Program-made: the position numbers and the translations under genes | Notes under the pieces: model-generated | Databases searched by the model: none | Seen by the model: the letters and a program-made list of their open reading frames with translations, nothing else | Told to the model about the DNA's origin: nothing | NCBI GenBank assembly: GCA_963773465.1 | Contig: CAVZBF010000004.1 | Location: 1,054,001 to 1,118,000, forward strand | Length of the DNA: 64,000 bases | Source of the DNA: VBAS01 sp963773465 | Lineage (GTDB): Bacteria > Bacteroidota > Bacteroidia > Chitinophagales > Chitinophagaceae | Reading direction: 5' to 3' | In this document: positions 26,744 through 36,546 of the stretch, in pieces | How positions within the stretch are numbered: the first letter of the stretch is position 1 | Layout of the letters: each line of letters starts with the position of its first letter

Positions 26744-28181
26744 ATCTTCATTCTCTCCTGAAAAAAAATATTCTCCCGAACAGCTAAATAAAGACTATAC
26801 TATTTTTCGCAGCGCATTGGAAGAATCTCATCCCGGCATCTATTGGTATACTTCAAAAGATGAAATGGATAAATATTTTGACTGGGGAAAAGACCAGATC
26901 AAAGATTCATTGGATGAAGAAGATTTCAGAAAGGTATTAAGCTATGTTATTTCAAAAATAAATTGCGGACATACTGTTACAAGAAGCTCAAAAGCTTTTA
27001 TGAAGTATCGTGATACAAATATTAATAAGATATTTCCATTGAGTTTAAAGATCTGGCCGGGAACCATCACTGCAGGCGACACCGCAACGGTTGCCGCAAA
27101 TCTTTTCAGGAAAGACTCGATTCTTACAAGAGGAGTTGTGGTTAAAAAAATAAATCATCAGCCTATTTCAACTATTCTTGATACGCTTTGCCAATATATT
27201 TCCAGCGATGGTCATAATCTTACACATAAATACCAGGCCTTAAGTAATCGTGGTGGTTTTGGCGCTGCATTTACATCCATATTTGGCCAAAAAGAAAATT
27301 ATTTTATTGATTACCTGGGAAGCGACGGTGTCGAAAAGTCGGCCACGATTCCTTCATATAATCCAAAGGCAGATACTGCGAACCGGATCGCTATTACCCG
27401 TTTTGCAAAAGCAGACCGTGCTGAAAGAAAAAAGCAGATCATGCTTGCAACAAGAAACCTGCGAATAGATTCAACCAACCAGGTTGCTTTTATGGATCTT
27501 GGTTCTTTTGGGCGCAGTTTGAAACTCAAATCGTTTTTCAGAACTTCTTTTAAAGAAATGCGGCGCAAAGGAATACAAAACCTTGTTGTGGATGTTCGTG
27601 GCAATGGAGGTGGCAGCGTTACTAATTCCACATTTCTTACAAAATTTATCGTTGATAGAAAATTTAAAGTTGCCGATTCATTGTACGCCAATACAAGAAA
27701 CAGCCGGTATAAAAGATATATTGATGGTTATTTCTTTAATCGCCTGTTCATGTTATTCATGACGTCAAAAAAGAAAGACGGGAAATATCATTTTGGTTAT
27801 TTTGAACGGCACTATTTCAACATGAAAAAGAAAAATCACTTTGACGGTAATGTGTATATTTTGACAGGAGGAAATTCTTTTTCGGCCACCACGTTATTTA
27901 CCCAAACTGTAAAACAGCAGGATAATGTAACAGTAGTAGGCGAAGAAACCGGCGGTGGTGCGTATGGAAATTCTGCATGGTTAATTCCTGATCTCGTATT
28001 GCCGCAAACACGGATTCGTTTTCGCCTTCCTTTATTTCGCTTAGTGATCGATAAAAACATTCCTAAAGACGGCAGGGGTGTGCAGCCAGAAGTAATTGCT
28101 TTGCCAACAACTGAAGCAATACGCCGCGGAGTAGATTATAAAATGGAAAAGGTGATGGAGCTGATCAGGTCACATCAATAA
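26631..28181 (+). CDS. S41 family peptidase, putative lipoprotein
   Basis: 516 residues from ATG 26631. The first 35 residues (FSFCLLSIVYCPLPIFSSC) look like a lipoprotein signal with lipobox FSSC but are encoded by a palindromic repeat. The mature protein has a helical N-terminal region (PEQLNKDYTIFRSALEESHP), the S41 core NLVVDVRGNGGGS, and the catalytic-serine segment TGGNSFSATTLF near residue 417, with GEETGGGAYGN after it. S41 enzymes cleave at C-termini of envelope proteins. The 3' end overlaps the restored nagA tail by 17 bases, tail to tail. Confidence 0.85.
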   Translation: MAIGKQRIVIPLEKAFSFCLLSIVYCPLPIFSSCSVSKSSFSPEKKYSPEQLNKDYTIFRSALEESHPGIYWYTSKDEMDKYFDWGKDQIKDSLDEEDFRKVLSYVISKINCGHTVTRSSKAFMKYRDTNINKIFPLSLKIWPGTITAGDTATVAANLFRKDSILTRGVVVKKINHQPISTILDTLCQYISSDGHNLTHKYQALSNRGGFGAAFTSIFGQKENYFIDYLGSDGVEKSATIPSYNPKADTANRIAITRFAKADRAERKKQIMLATRNLRIDSTNQVAFMDLGSFGRSLKLKSFFRTSFKEMRRKGIQNLVVDVRGNGGGSVTNSTFLTKFIVDRKFKVADSLYANTRNSRYKRYIDGYFFNRLFMLFMTSKKKDGKYHFGYFERHYFNMKKKNHFDGNVYILTGGNSFSATTLFTQTVKQQDNVTVVGEETGGGAYGNSAWLIPDLVLPQTRIRFRLPLFRLVIDKNIPKDGRGVQPEVIALPTTEAIRRGVDYKMEKVMELIRSHQ

Positions 28182-29260
28182 AATTCATTTCATTGTCAAA
28201 TACAACAAAAGAAGCTTCGTAATTTCTTTCTATTAGTCCCGTTGTATTATCAATACCCAGACACTCGTGCAGGATATAATGAAGCCATGCGTAATGCTTC
28301 TTCGATGTCGATGCCAATATGATCAACACAATTTTTAACAGCTTTCATCATCGTTAATGACGATCCGGACAATGTTCCATTTGGTAAAGTGTACCTGTCG
28401 TTTTTAAAAACATGCTGATAAGGACCTGTTGTGGTTTCTGCAACTGCATCGGTGATCAGCCAGATCCTGTCCCCAAGAATTTTTTTGCTGATGCGAATGG
28501 CGGCATAATCAACATGAACCCCATCAGCAACAAGGCTGCAACGCACTGAAGGATGATCATAAATAGCGCCAACCATTCCCGGTTCACGGCTTTGAAACTG
28601 TGACATAGCATTGAATAAATGTGTCACGATTTTTATTTTTTCAAATCCTTTGATCGCTTGCTTATAAGTGGCGTTTGTATGACCGGCAGAAACAATTATT
28701 CCATTTGCCTGCAGGTGATCAACTATTTCTTCATCCACCATTTCTGGTGCAAGCGTTATCATTTTTACAACACCATCCGCTTCGTCCACAAGTTTTTTTG
28801 CTTCCTCAAGTGTTGGCTTGTGAATATATTCAAGAAGATGTGCCCCTCTTTTTTCAGGATTGATCCATGGCCCTTCCAAATGAAGACCGGGCAATCCTTT
28901 TCCGCCTTCATTTAAATATTGTTTTGCAACAGCAATGCTTTTACTGAAAACTTCAGATGAATTTGTAGCGGCTGTTAATAAAAATTTTGATGCGCCTCCC
29001 TGTAAACAATATTTATAGGTAGCTTCTATGGCTTCAATGCATGGATTTGCAGAAAACAAATAACCATTACCGCCGTATATCTGCAGATCGATAAATGCAG
29101 GCGCTATATTATTTCCGTTCAGGTCTCTCAATTCATAATCATCAGGAATGTCGGTGTCGTAAACAAAACCCACAATTACTCCGTCATCCACAAGAATGGC
29201 GCTCCCGGAGAGAATTTCTTTGCCGGTATAAATAGTTGCGTTGGTATATACTCGTTTCAT
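28165..29260 (-). pseudogene. nagA: N-acetylglucosamine-6-phosphate deacetylase, one frameshift near the end
   Basis: ATG at 29258-29260. NagA motifs occur in order: APAFIDLQIYGGNGY, LHLEGPWINPEKRGAH, VSAGHTNATY, THLFNAMSQF and the late WLITDAVAETTTGP. The enzyme deacetylates GlcNAc-6-phosphate for amino-sugar recycling. The frame stops at 28250 after YPARVSGY, but with one base removed at about 28257 it continues LGIDNTTGLIERNYEASFVVF to a stop at 28165, which restores the family's C-terminus. One base overlap with the upstream nitrilase-type gene indicates an operon. Confidence 0.87.
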
Positions 29261-30051
29261 TATGGTTGTATCATAAAATTATCGCCGTCTTTCCAGAAAG
29301 GAAGTTTGCTTCTCATATCTTCAAGCATTTCTTTGGTCAAAGTGACCGAAAAAACCTGTTCTTCATGATCACTGGTAAATAGTGCTTCTTCGATCGGATC
29401 AACTACCACACTATCGCCGCTATGATAAATATTGTTTCCATCATTTCCTACTCGATTCACACCAATAACATAGCACTGATTTTCGATTGCTCTGGCCTGC
29501 AGCAATGTTTTCCAGGCATAGTTTCTTTTTTCGGGCCAGTTAGCAACATAGATCAGCAGATCATATTCTGGTCCATCAGTTTGTATTTGTTGTCTTGCCC
29601 ATACAGGAAATCTCAGATCATAGCAGACCAATAAATTTATCTTCCATCCTTTTACTGAAGCGATCAATCTTTTTGTCCCTGGAGTAAATTCTTTACCCTC
29701 GCCGGCATAGTTGAACAAATGTCTTTTATCGTAAGTTCCATATTGCCCATTCGGCAACATCCATATTAAACGATTGAAATAATTGTCATTTTCTTTTATA
29801 ATAACACTGCCTGTGAGAATAACTTTCTTTTTAGCTGCAATGTCTTTCATCCACCTTACTGTTTCTCCATCCATTGTTTCAGCAAGCTCTTTTGGTTTCA
29901 TACTAAATCCTGTACTGAATGTTTCAGGAAGAATTACGATCTCTGTTTTATCTGAAATGCCATTGATCTTTTCTTCAAACATTTTCCGGTTAGACGCAGG
30001 ATCTTCCCAGTGAAGATATGATTGAATCCCTGTGATGGTGAGAGTTGACAT
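29260..30051 (-). CDS. Nitrilase-superfamily amidase (omega-amidase-like)
   Basis: 263 residues with the Glu-Lys-Cys triad of carbon-nitrogen hydrolases: LPETFSTGF (Glu about 44), YDKRHLFN (Lys about 112) and VCYDLRFPVWA (Cys about 148). The FS-T-G-F and RHLF segments match the YafV/omega-amidase branch, which hydrolyses alpha-ketoglutaramate or ketosuccinamate produced by transaminases. Start ATG 30049-30051. TAATG overlap with nagA. Confidence 0.87.
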   Translation of the reverse strand: MSTLTITGIQSYLHWEDPASNRKMFEEKINGISDKTEIVILPETFSTGFSMKPKELAETMDGETVRWMKDIAAKKKVILTGSVIIKENDNYFNRLIWMLPNGQYGTYDKRHLFNYAGEGKEFTPGTKRLIASVKGWKINLLVCYDLRFPVWARQQIQTDGPEYDLLIYVANWPEKRNYAWKTLLQARAIENQCYVIGVNRVGNDGNNIYHSGDSVVVDPIEEALFTSDHEEQVFSVTLTKEMLEDMRSKLPFWKDGDNFMIQP

Positions 30052-30168
30052 GCTGTAAAGTTATCCAGTTAGTACATTCAATACATAATAATAAATCAAT
30101 TTCTCCACCCATCACATTACCCTTTCCATCTCCCCGCATTTCTGTATTTTTCAGCTAAATTCTCTACT

Positions 30169-32423
30169 ATGACTTCCTGGAAAAATGCAAAAAAATTCAG
30201 TCTTCTGATTACTATTCAATTTGTATTTATAATTCTTGTTGCTCAACCCGGCGTTCCATCCACAAAATGGACCGCTGACGGAAGCTCCTATTATGCGGTT
30301 GAAAAAAAAGAGATCGTAAAGATCGAATTGCCATCACAGGAAAAAACCGTTTTCATCAGCCGCAAGCAATTAATTACAAAAGTGGGAGACACGTTGGTAC
30401 CCCGCAGCTTTCAGCTTTCTGCCGATGGTAAATTAGCATTGATTTATACAAATGCTCAAAGAGTTTGGCGCTTTCCAACCCGTGGTGATTATTGGCTGTT
30501 GAATCTTGCAACCGGTGATCTGAAACAAATGGGAAAAGGAAGACCGGCCGCATCTTTACAGTTTGCGAAATTTTCTCCTGATAATAAAAAAATTGCTTTC
30601 GTAAGTGAAAGAAACATTTACACTGAAGACCTTGCTACCGGTATTATAAAAAAACTTACCAGTGATAACGGAACAAAAAAACTTATCAATGGAACATTTG
30701 ATTGGGTATATGAGGAAGAATTTTCCTGCCGGGATGGGTTTCGCTGGGGCCCTGATAGCAAAAGCATTGCTTACTGGCAAATCGATGCCAATAAGATCCG
30801 CGATTATTTTATGCTGAACACAACTGATTCGGTATACAGTAAAGTGATCCCGGTTGAATATCCAAAAGTTGGAGAACCTCCTTCGCCGACACGTATCGGT
30901 GTGGTAAATATTTCTACTGGGCAAACAAAATGGATGAGGGTCCCTGGCGAGCCCGATCAGAATTATCTTATCCGGATGGAATGGAGTGCTCCCGGTGAAA
31001 TTATTTTACAGCAAGTGAACCGGAAACAAAATGAAAGCAAACTGATGCTCTGCAATACAACTACCGGCGATGCAAAAATTATTTATACTGAAACGGACAA
31101 GGCATGGGTGTCCACAATAAATGAATGGAGAAGCGATGTAAGAGGCTGGGACTGGATCGCAAAAGGAAATGAATTTATCTGGACAAGTGAAAAAGATGGC
31201 TGGCGCCATTTATATCGCATAAGTAAAGATGGAAAAAAAGAAACACTGATCACAAAAGGCAACTATGACGTAATAGACCTGTTGAACATCGATGAAAAAA
31301 ATGGTCTTGTTTACTTTTATGCATCGCCGTTTAATGCAACACAGCGCTTTTTATATTTTGCCAGGCTCGATGGAGGTTTTCCTGCTGAAAGAAAGTCTCC
31401 GCCGGGAGAAGAAGGAACACATTCTTATGAAATTTCTCCCAATGGAAAGTTTGCCCGTCATAGTTTTTCAAATTATTATACCCCGACATTAACTGAATGG
31501 GTAACATTACCAGACCACAAACCTTTTAAAGAAAGCGATGATATAACGAAAAAAATAAAAAAAGAAAACAGGGAAAAAAGTAATGTTTCATTTTTCCAGG
31601 TAAAAACCGAAGACGGTGTAATAATGGATGGATGGAGAGTATTACCAAAGAATTTTGACAGCACTAAAAAATATCCTGTTGTTTTCTTTGTATATGGCGA
31701 ACCTGCCGGCACAACCGTGAATGATAGTTACGGATCAGCCGGTAATTTTTTATATCCGGCGACATGGAAGATGATGGTTATATACAGGTTTCCCTCGATA
31801 ACCGCGGAACCCCTGCACCAAAAGGAAGAGAATGGAGAAAGTCTATTTATAAAAAGATCGGGCAACTGAATATTCGTGACCAGGCGATGGGTGCAAAAGA
31901 AGTAATGAAATGGAAATATGTTGATACCACCCGTGTAGCTGTATGGGGATGGAGTGGTGGCGGGTCATCAACACTAAACCTCATGTTTCAATATCCTGAT
32001 CAATATCAAACAGGAATTTCTATTGCCCCTGTTACAAGTTCTTTGTTGTATGATAATATTTATACGGAAAGATATATGGGACTGCCACAGGAAAATATGG
32101 ATGATTATGAAAAAGGCGCAGCATTGACGCATGCAAAAAATCTGAAAGGAAATTTATTATTCATTCATGGCACCGGGGATGATAATGTACATTATCAAAA
32201 TGTAGAGAAACTGATAAATGAATTAGTGAAAAATGGAAAGATGTTCGAGATGATGAGTTATCCGAATCGTACACATGGTATTAGTGAAGGCGAAGGAACT
32301 TTTGAACACCTTGCTGCCTTGTATAGAAAATATCTCAGGGAAAAATGTCCTCCGGGCGGAAGAACAGAAGAGCAGGTGAGAGCTGCTGCGCAAGCACAAA
32401 AACCATTTGTGCCGGTACCATAG
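30169..32423 (+). pseudogene. S9 family dipeptidyl-peptidase IV-like enzyme, one frameshift
   Basis: A signal-anchor-like N-terminus precedes an eight-bladed propeller region (for example FDWVYEEEFSCRDGFRW, where the double Glu binds the substrate N-terminus). Near base 31770 one base seems missing (after ACATGG), and the match continues in the other frame: DDGYIQVSLDNRGTPAP, then the nucleophile elbow GWSGGGSS, TGDDNVHYQN with the Asp and NRTHGIS with the His. The whole would be about 751 residues. Family role: release of X-Pro or X-Ala dipeptides in the periplasm. Both halves are otherwise intact. Confidence 0.87.
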
Positions 32424-32433
32424 AATTTATTTT

Positions 32434-32491
32434 TGCCCCTCTCCTTTGGAGAGAGCCTGTCCCGATTCATCGGGAGGTTGGGGTGAGGTCT
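32434..32491. repeat. CCCCTCTCC repeat between convergent genes
   Basis: CCCCTCTCCTTTGGAGAGAG forms a hairpin, followed by CCCGATTCATCGGG (second hairpin) and GGTTGGGGTGAGGTC. This composite is a familiar dispersed repeat type in Bacteroidota. It lies in the 68-base gap between the S9 gene and recX, where it could also stop transcription from both sides. Confidence 0.6.
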
Positions 32492-32989
32492 TTACGAACC
32501 GGTACCTTTATTTTTTTCTGTAAGTGCTTTGATCTCGTTTGCTACCAATGCCGGCTCAAAACCTTTTAACGTAAGGAAATCCCTGGTTTTTGTCATCTTC
32601 ACGAACAGGTTTGTTCCCGCACCCTTTATCGAGCTCCATCTTTTTATGGCCAGTTTGTGAAGAGTGTCTTTGTATTTAGCATCATCAATTTCTTCTAATG
32701 CCGCTGCAATACAATAACTGCTCACCTGCTTTTTCTTTAACTCGGCCCTGATCTTATTTCTTCCCCATTGTTTCATTCTGAATTTACCTCCTGCAAACGA
32801 TCTTGCAAAACGTTCTTCATTCAGGCAGCCTTCTTCAATCAGCCTTGATGTCAATTCTTCCACATCGGCTCTTTTCATACCAAGCGAATAAGCTTTTGTT
32901 TTTAGTTCACTATGGCAGCGATCCTGGTAGGCGCAATAATGTTTTAACTTTTGGTAAGCTTGTTCTTTTGTGAAAGTTTTTTTCAGCAT
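32492..32989 (-). CDS. recX: RecX-family regulatory protein
   Basis: 165 residues built of three-helix repeats: QAYQKLKHYCAYQDRCHSEL, LTSRLIEEGCLNEERFARSF and GRNKIRAELKKKQVS, matching RecX order. RecX binds RecA filaments and limits strand exchange in the cytoplasm. The gene stands alone after a terminator; recA is not in the window. The tail is rich in Lys and Gly. Start ATG 32987-32989. Confidence 0.87.
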   Translation of the reverse strand: MLKKTFTKEQAYQKLKHYCAYQDRCHSELKTKAYSLGMKRADVEELTSRLIEEGCLNEERFARSFAGGKFRMKQWGRNKIRAELKKKQVSSYCIAAALEEIDDAKYKDTLHKLAIKRWSSIKGAGTNLFVKMTKTRDFLTLKGFEPALVANEIKALTEKNKGTGS

Positions 32990-33002
32990 TGGGCAAAACT
33001 AA

Positions 33003-33042
33003 ATGAAAAAGCCCCTGCCGGAGCAGAAGCTTTTTCATTTAG
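33003..33042 (-). terminator. Probable rho-independent terminator
   Basis: AAATGAAAAAGC at 33003-33014 pairs with GCTTTTTCATTT at 33030-33041, and an inner CTGC/GCAG pair closes a small loop. The stem provides T-runs in both directions. On the minus strand it follows the 1120-residue protein gene and precedes recX. Confidence 0.7.
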
Positions 33043-33053
33043 TAGATCATCGC

Positions 33054-36000
33054 CTATCGAATATTATTAATAGAATTCTTTACAGTATCGTGTTTTGTTT
33101 TTAAAACATTAGATACAGTTGCGTATTGTTTGCCTGCATCATTCAGCGATTCCTGTAAACTGGTAAATTGCTGATCGATCGTTGTCATTCTTTCCTGTAG
33201 CAAGGAGGTAGCTTTTGTCTTATCCATTGTCTCTAATGCACCGAGTGTTTGATCAAGGTCGTTCAATGCCTTTTGATGTCCTTTAATATTGCTTCTCGTT
33301 GTATTGATCGTTGCCTTCAACGTTTCATTATCCTTAGCAAGTCTTTGATCGATCTCATCTAATGTTGCCAGCATATTTTTAATATTGCTGTGGCTGTTAT
33401 TGATGGCCATGATTGTTGCTCCTTGTTCATTGAGCGGATTTATAGCCAAATCCTTTTTCCGGGTATTCATTTCTTCAGCAGCACCATCTCCCACAACAAC
33501 TATTGTCGCATCGCTTATAATAAAATCAGAAGTAACCGTCATGATGTAGGTATCCGGTTCCATATCTGGCCCAATAACTTTGATTCTCCCGTTTTCTCCC
33601 GCAACAAGTTTTTTTTCTGGTCCCCCGTTTTTCTTTTTTAATGTAATATCAATATCAGGTATTGGATCGCCTGGTCTCATTGCTGATGATAAAATGTTTC
33701 CTCCCGGGATCATATTTCCAACAACAAATTCTGCTTTTCCATCACCATCAAGATCGCCGGTAGATACAGCCAGATTTTTAATATTGGAGCGGGATGTGTT
33801 TATGAGTGCTTCAGGAAGTCCATCGCTATCAAGATCTGCTGTCATGATACGGTTGTTTTGAATATTTGATCTCGATTTAGTTATTTTTGATGTCTCCTCA
33901 GCCCGTCCGTCGCCATCAAGATCGCCAACAACTATTCCATACAAATCAATATTTGACTTTGGGCTCCATATCAAATTACCTTCAGTATTATTCATCATCC
34001 TGTCATTTGATTGATTCGATTTTGTTTTGGTTTTGATCACGCCAAGTGGTTCTTCCGCATCATCCCAATTGTTGATCAATCTGTCGTTCGATTGATTTGA
34101 TTTGGTTTTTGTTTTTACAACTCCCAGGGGTTCTTCATCGTCTTGCCCATTACTAATCATCCTGTTATTTTGAATATTTGATCTTGACTTTGTAATTTTT
34201 GCTACCGCATCTCCAAAACCATCGCCATCAAGATCTGCAATAGTGATGTTGTATTGTTTTACTTTATAGTCCCATCCTCTAACCTGAACCGCATTTGTCA
34301 CATCAAAGGTCGAACCATCGCTGAAAGTAGCCGTTGCTTTCAGATCAACATCATCTCTATTATCAATTATGATACTTGTAAGTTGAGCTGCTTTGGATGC
34401 AATGCCGGGTTTGGAATCGAAGGAGTTCATCTTCATTGCTGATTGCTTTATTGTAAAAGCATCAATTTTATTTACTCTCCTTGCTACTGCATCATTAGTA
34501 AGATCTCTTGAAGACCCGTCTGATAGAATTCCTGTCAGAACAAAAGAATCAAATTCTCCATCGCCATCAGTATCTGCATCAATAAGAGTGATCGTTTTTG
34601 TGCGGATATTGGAACGGGAAGTGCTGATGCCTGCCCGCTGTGTTGGCGCATTATCGTTATCGCCAGTAGAAATTGCGACTTGAATTGTTTCCCCACTTAA
34701 GGCAATATCTCCTTCCATCTCTGTTTTTGAGCTCATATAAAAATCATATCCTTTTTTTGCCATAAACCTCCCGGTCACCTGTACGGCATAAACACCCTGG
34801 GGAACATTTGCAAAAAAGAAATCACCATTTTTTTCTGATTGTGTTGTTGCAAGAACATTGCCCGTTGACATATCAACCAATGATATTGTAAGCCCTTCGA
34901 TGCCGGGACTAAGGTCTGCCCAATCCTGGTTATTGATCTTTACTTCATTCTCATACATTGGATTGGTTCCTTGCATTCCTGATCCCTGGTATAGCGGATT
35001 ATTTACGGTTACTAAACAAGGATTACAAACTTGTCCTTGTCCCTCGATGAAAACAGGTTCATATTGTCTTCTTCCTGTAGCCATTCCAGAGCCTGCTTCT
35101 CTTGCCGCAAGTCTAACCAATGTTCCAAATGAATTATTGGGAGTTGTTCTTGTCGCTGATTGCGATTCATTCATTCTTATGCCTCCACCTCTTACAGATT
35201 TATTTGTCACAATTCCATTACCTGCATTTGATCGTAACCACGTTACTTTCCCAATAAGAACATTTCTTGCGGCTATATCACGTTGGGCGATTCCTTCTTT
35301 CTCCAGGATATGTGGTATTACAAATGTTCTTTGTGACGAGGTCCATGTGGGTTTTTCTGTATAGTCGCCTTTTTGCTGAACATAATTTGCGGCGTCACCG
35401 GGACAGGCAAATGTCATCTCTTCAGTGCTTCCATCACCAAAGGTTCTTTTTACTGTAACGGGTCCGCAACTTTGATCTGTCCTTTTATCAACCGTCAATT
35501 CCTTTGGATTGAATTGAGCATTTGTTTTTCCGGTTGCCAAACCGCTTTGAGACTCTCTTGTGCTGATGTCTTCATATTTTGGTTTTCCTATTTGCCGGCC
35601 CGTTGCAAGCCCTGTTGCTGCATCTCTTGGCGATTTGATATTGTATTTAATGCTTAGCCCCGCCATAACGTTGGAAATGTTTTTGGAAAGTTTAAGGCCT
35701 TCAATAGCGCCACCTCTTCTCATATCATAGTTTATTACTTCTGTTTTTGTATTTAAATAATCTGTACCAAAACCAATTGTGAGCTGATCGGATAAATGGT
35801 AATCGATATTAACTCCGGTAACAAAACCGGGGTAAATACTTTTTGAAGATGGTTCATTTCTATAAACAGAATTAACGGCTCCTTGTCTTTTTATGTTTAT
35901 AAATCCTCCATTGTTTATGAACAATCCGCCCTTGGCATGAAGACCTGCACGAATCCTATCCCCAAACGATGCATTGGGTCCAAGTAACACATACATATTT

Positions 36001-36416
36001 TGCTGAGTGCCGGTATTTATGAGCATCTGGTCAAAAGGAATACCATTGCGGGAAAGAAACTCATTGATCTTTGTTTTATCTGTTTGCGATGAAACAAATC
36101 CACTGCTGAAGCCAACACCAAAATTCCCAAACGAATAACCGGCATCCATTTTAAAACCGGGGCCGTTGCCGCGAAACAGTAATGAATCGACCTGGTCTCC
36201 TTTCATGTTTATACCATATTGCGGCGAAAGCTGGAAGTTAAACCCACTGGTCATCATTTTGGCATGGTTTGACCGGGCATTGTTTTGATTATATGCCTTA
36301 GTGGAATAATTACTGCGGGATGAGTTTTGATTGAATGTTGGCGTTTGCCCAATAACATTTGAAAAAATAAATAGAAGAGCGGTGGGGATTAACCCGGTTT
36401 TCAAGTGGCGTGTCAT
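33054..36416 (-). CDS. Large secreted protein with beta-barrel-like N-terminus, EF-hand-like repeats and SRSNI motifs
   Basis: 1120 residues from the ATG at 36414-36416, giving a signal peptide that ends FSNVIGQ. Residues about 40-270 show alternating patterns of an outer-membrane barrel (GYSFGNFGVGFSSGF, GFGTDYLNTK). Around 500-590 there is a Cna-B/SdrD-like beta domain (GLTISLVDMSTGNVL, VPQGVYAVQVTG). From 630 to 930 several DxDxDG calcium-type loops occur (DTDGDGEFDSF, DLDGDGFGDA, DLDGDGKAEF). A short S-R-S-N-I or related motif appears about ten times across the protein. The final 150 residues are coiled-coil-like. No known full-length family was recognised. It is likely at the cell surface. 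Its promoter region is shared with dnaN. Confidence 0.75.
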   Translation of the reverse strand: MTRHLKTGLIPTALLFIFSNVIGQTPTFNQNSSRSNYSTKAYNQNNARSNHAKMMTSGFNFQLSPQYGINMKGDQVDSLLFRGNGPGFKMDAGYSFGNFGVGFSSGFVSSQTDKTKINEFLSRNGIPFDQMLINTGTQQNMYVLLGPNASFGDRIRAGLHAKGGLFINNGGFINIKRQGAVNSVYRNEPSSKSIYPGFVTGVNIDYHLSDQLTIGFGTDYLNTKTEVINYDMRRGGAIEGLKLSKNISNVMAGLSIKYNIKSPRDAATGLATGRQIGKPKYEDISTRESQSGLATGKTNAQFNPKELTVDKRTDQSCGPVTVKRTFGDGSTEEMTFACPGDAANYVQQKGDYTEKPTWTSSQRTFVIPHILEKEGIAQRDIAARNVLIGKVTWLRSNAGNGIVTNKSVRGGGIRMNESQSATRTTPNNSFGTLVRLAAREAGSGMATGRRQYEPVFIEGQGQVCNPCLVTVNNPLYQGSGMQGTNPMYENEVKINNQDWADLSPGIEGLTISLVDMSTGNVLATTQSEKNGDFFFANVPQGVYAVQVTGRFMAKKGYDFYMSSKTEMEGDIALSGETIQVAISTGDNDNAPTQRAGISTSRSNIRTKTITLIDADTDGDGEFDSFVLTGILSDGSSRDLTNDAVARRVNKIDAFTIKQSAMKMNSFDSKPGIASKAAQLTSIIIDNRDDVDLKATATFSDGSTFDVTNAVQVRGWDYKVKQYNITIADLDGDGFGDAVAKITKSRSNIQNNRMISNGQDDEEPLGVVKTKTKSNQSNDRLINNWDDAEEPLGVIKTKTKSNQSNDRMMNNTEGNLIWSPKSNIDLYGIVVGDLDGDGRAEETSKITKSRSNIQNNRIMTADLDSDGLPEALINTSRSNIKNLAVSTGDLDGDGKAEFVVGNMIPGGNILSSAMRPGDPIPDIDITLKKKNGGPEKKLVAGENGRIKVIGPDMEPDTYIMTVTSDFIISDATIVVVGDGAAEEMNTRKKDLAINPLNEQGATIMAINNSHSNIKNMLATLDEIDQRLAKDNETLKATINTTRSNIKGHQKALNDLDQTLGALETMDKTKATSLLQERMTTIDQQFTSLQESLNDAGKQYATVSNVLKTKHDTVKNSINNIR

Positions 36417-36499
36417 AAGATTGAATTTTACCTGAGTAAAATACAAATTGTTTTTCTTATCTCATAGCTATTCGTTTTTCCACCCCGATTGGGTAATTA

Positions 36500-36529
36500 T
36501 TGGCTATAATCCAAAATTCATTAGCTTCG
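36500..36529 (+). promoter_or_regulatory. Candidate promoter of dnaN
   Basis: TTG at 36500-36502 and TAGCTTCG at 36522-36529 (7 of 8 to TAnnTTTG) are spaced 19 bases apart. The dnaN ATG lies 17 bases beyond. The position supports the ATG at 36547 rather than upstream in-frame codons. Confidence 0.42.
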
Positions 36530-36546
36530 CCCAAACCAATTGCAAG

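Noticed and set aside
33390..35657. Several plus-strand open frames opposite the large secreted protein
   Set aside because: They are antisense shadows with no protein-like composition or start context.
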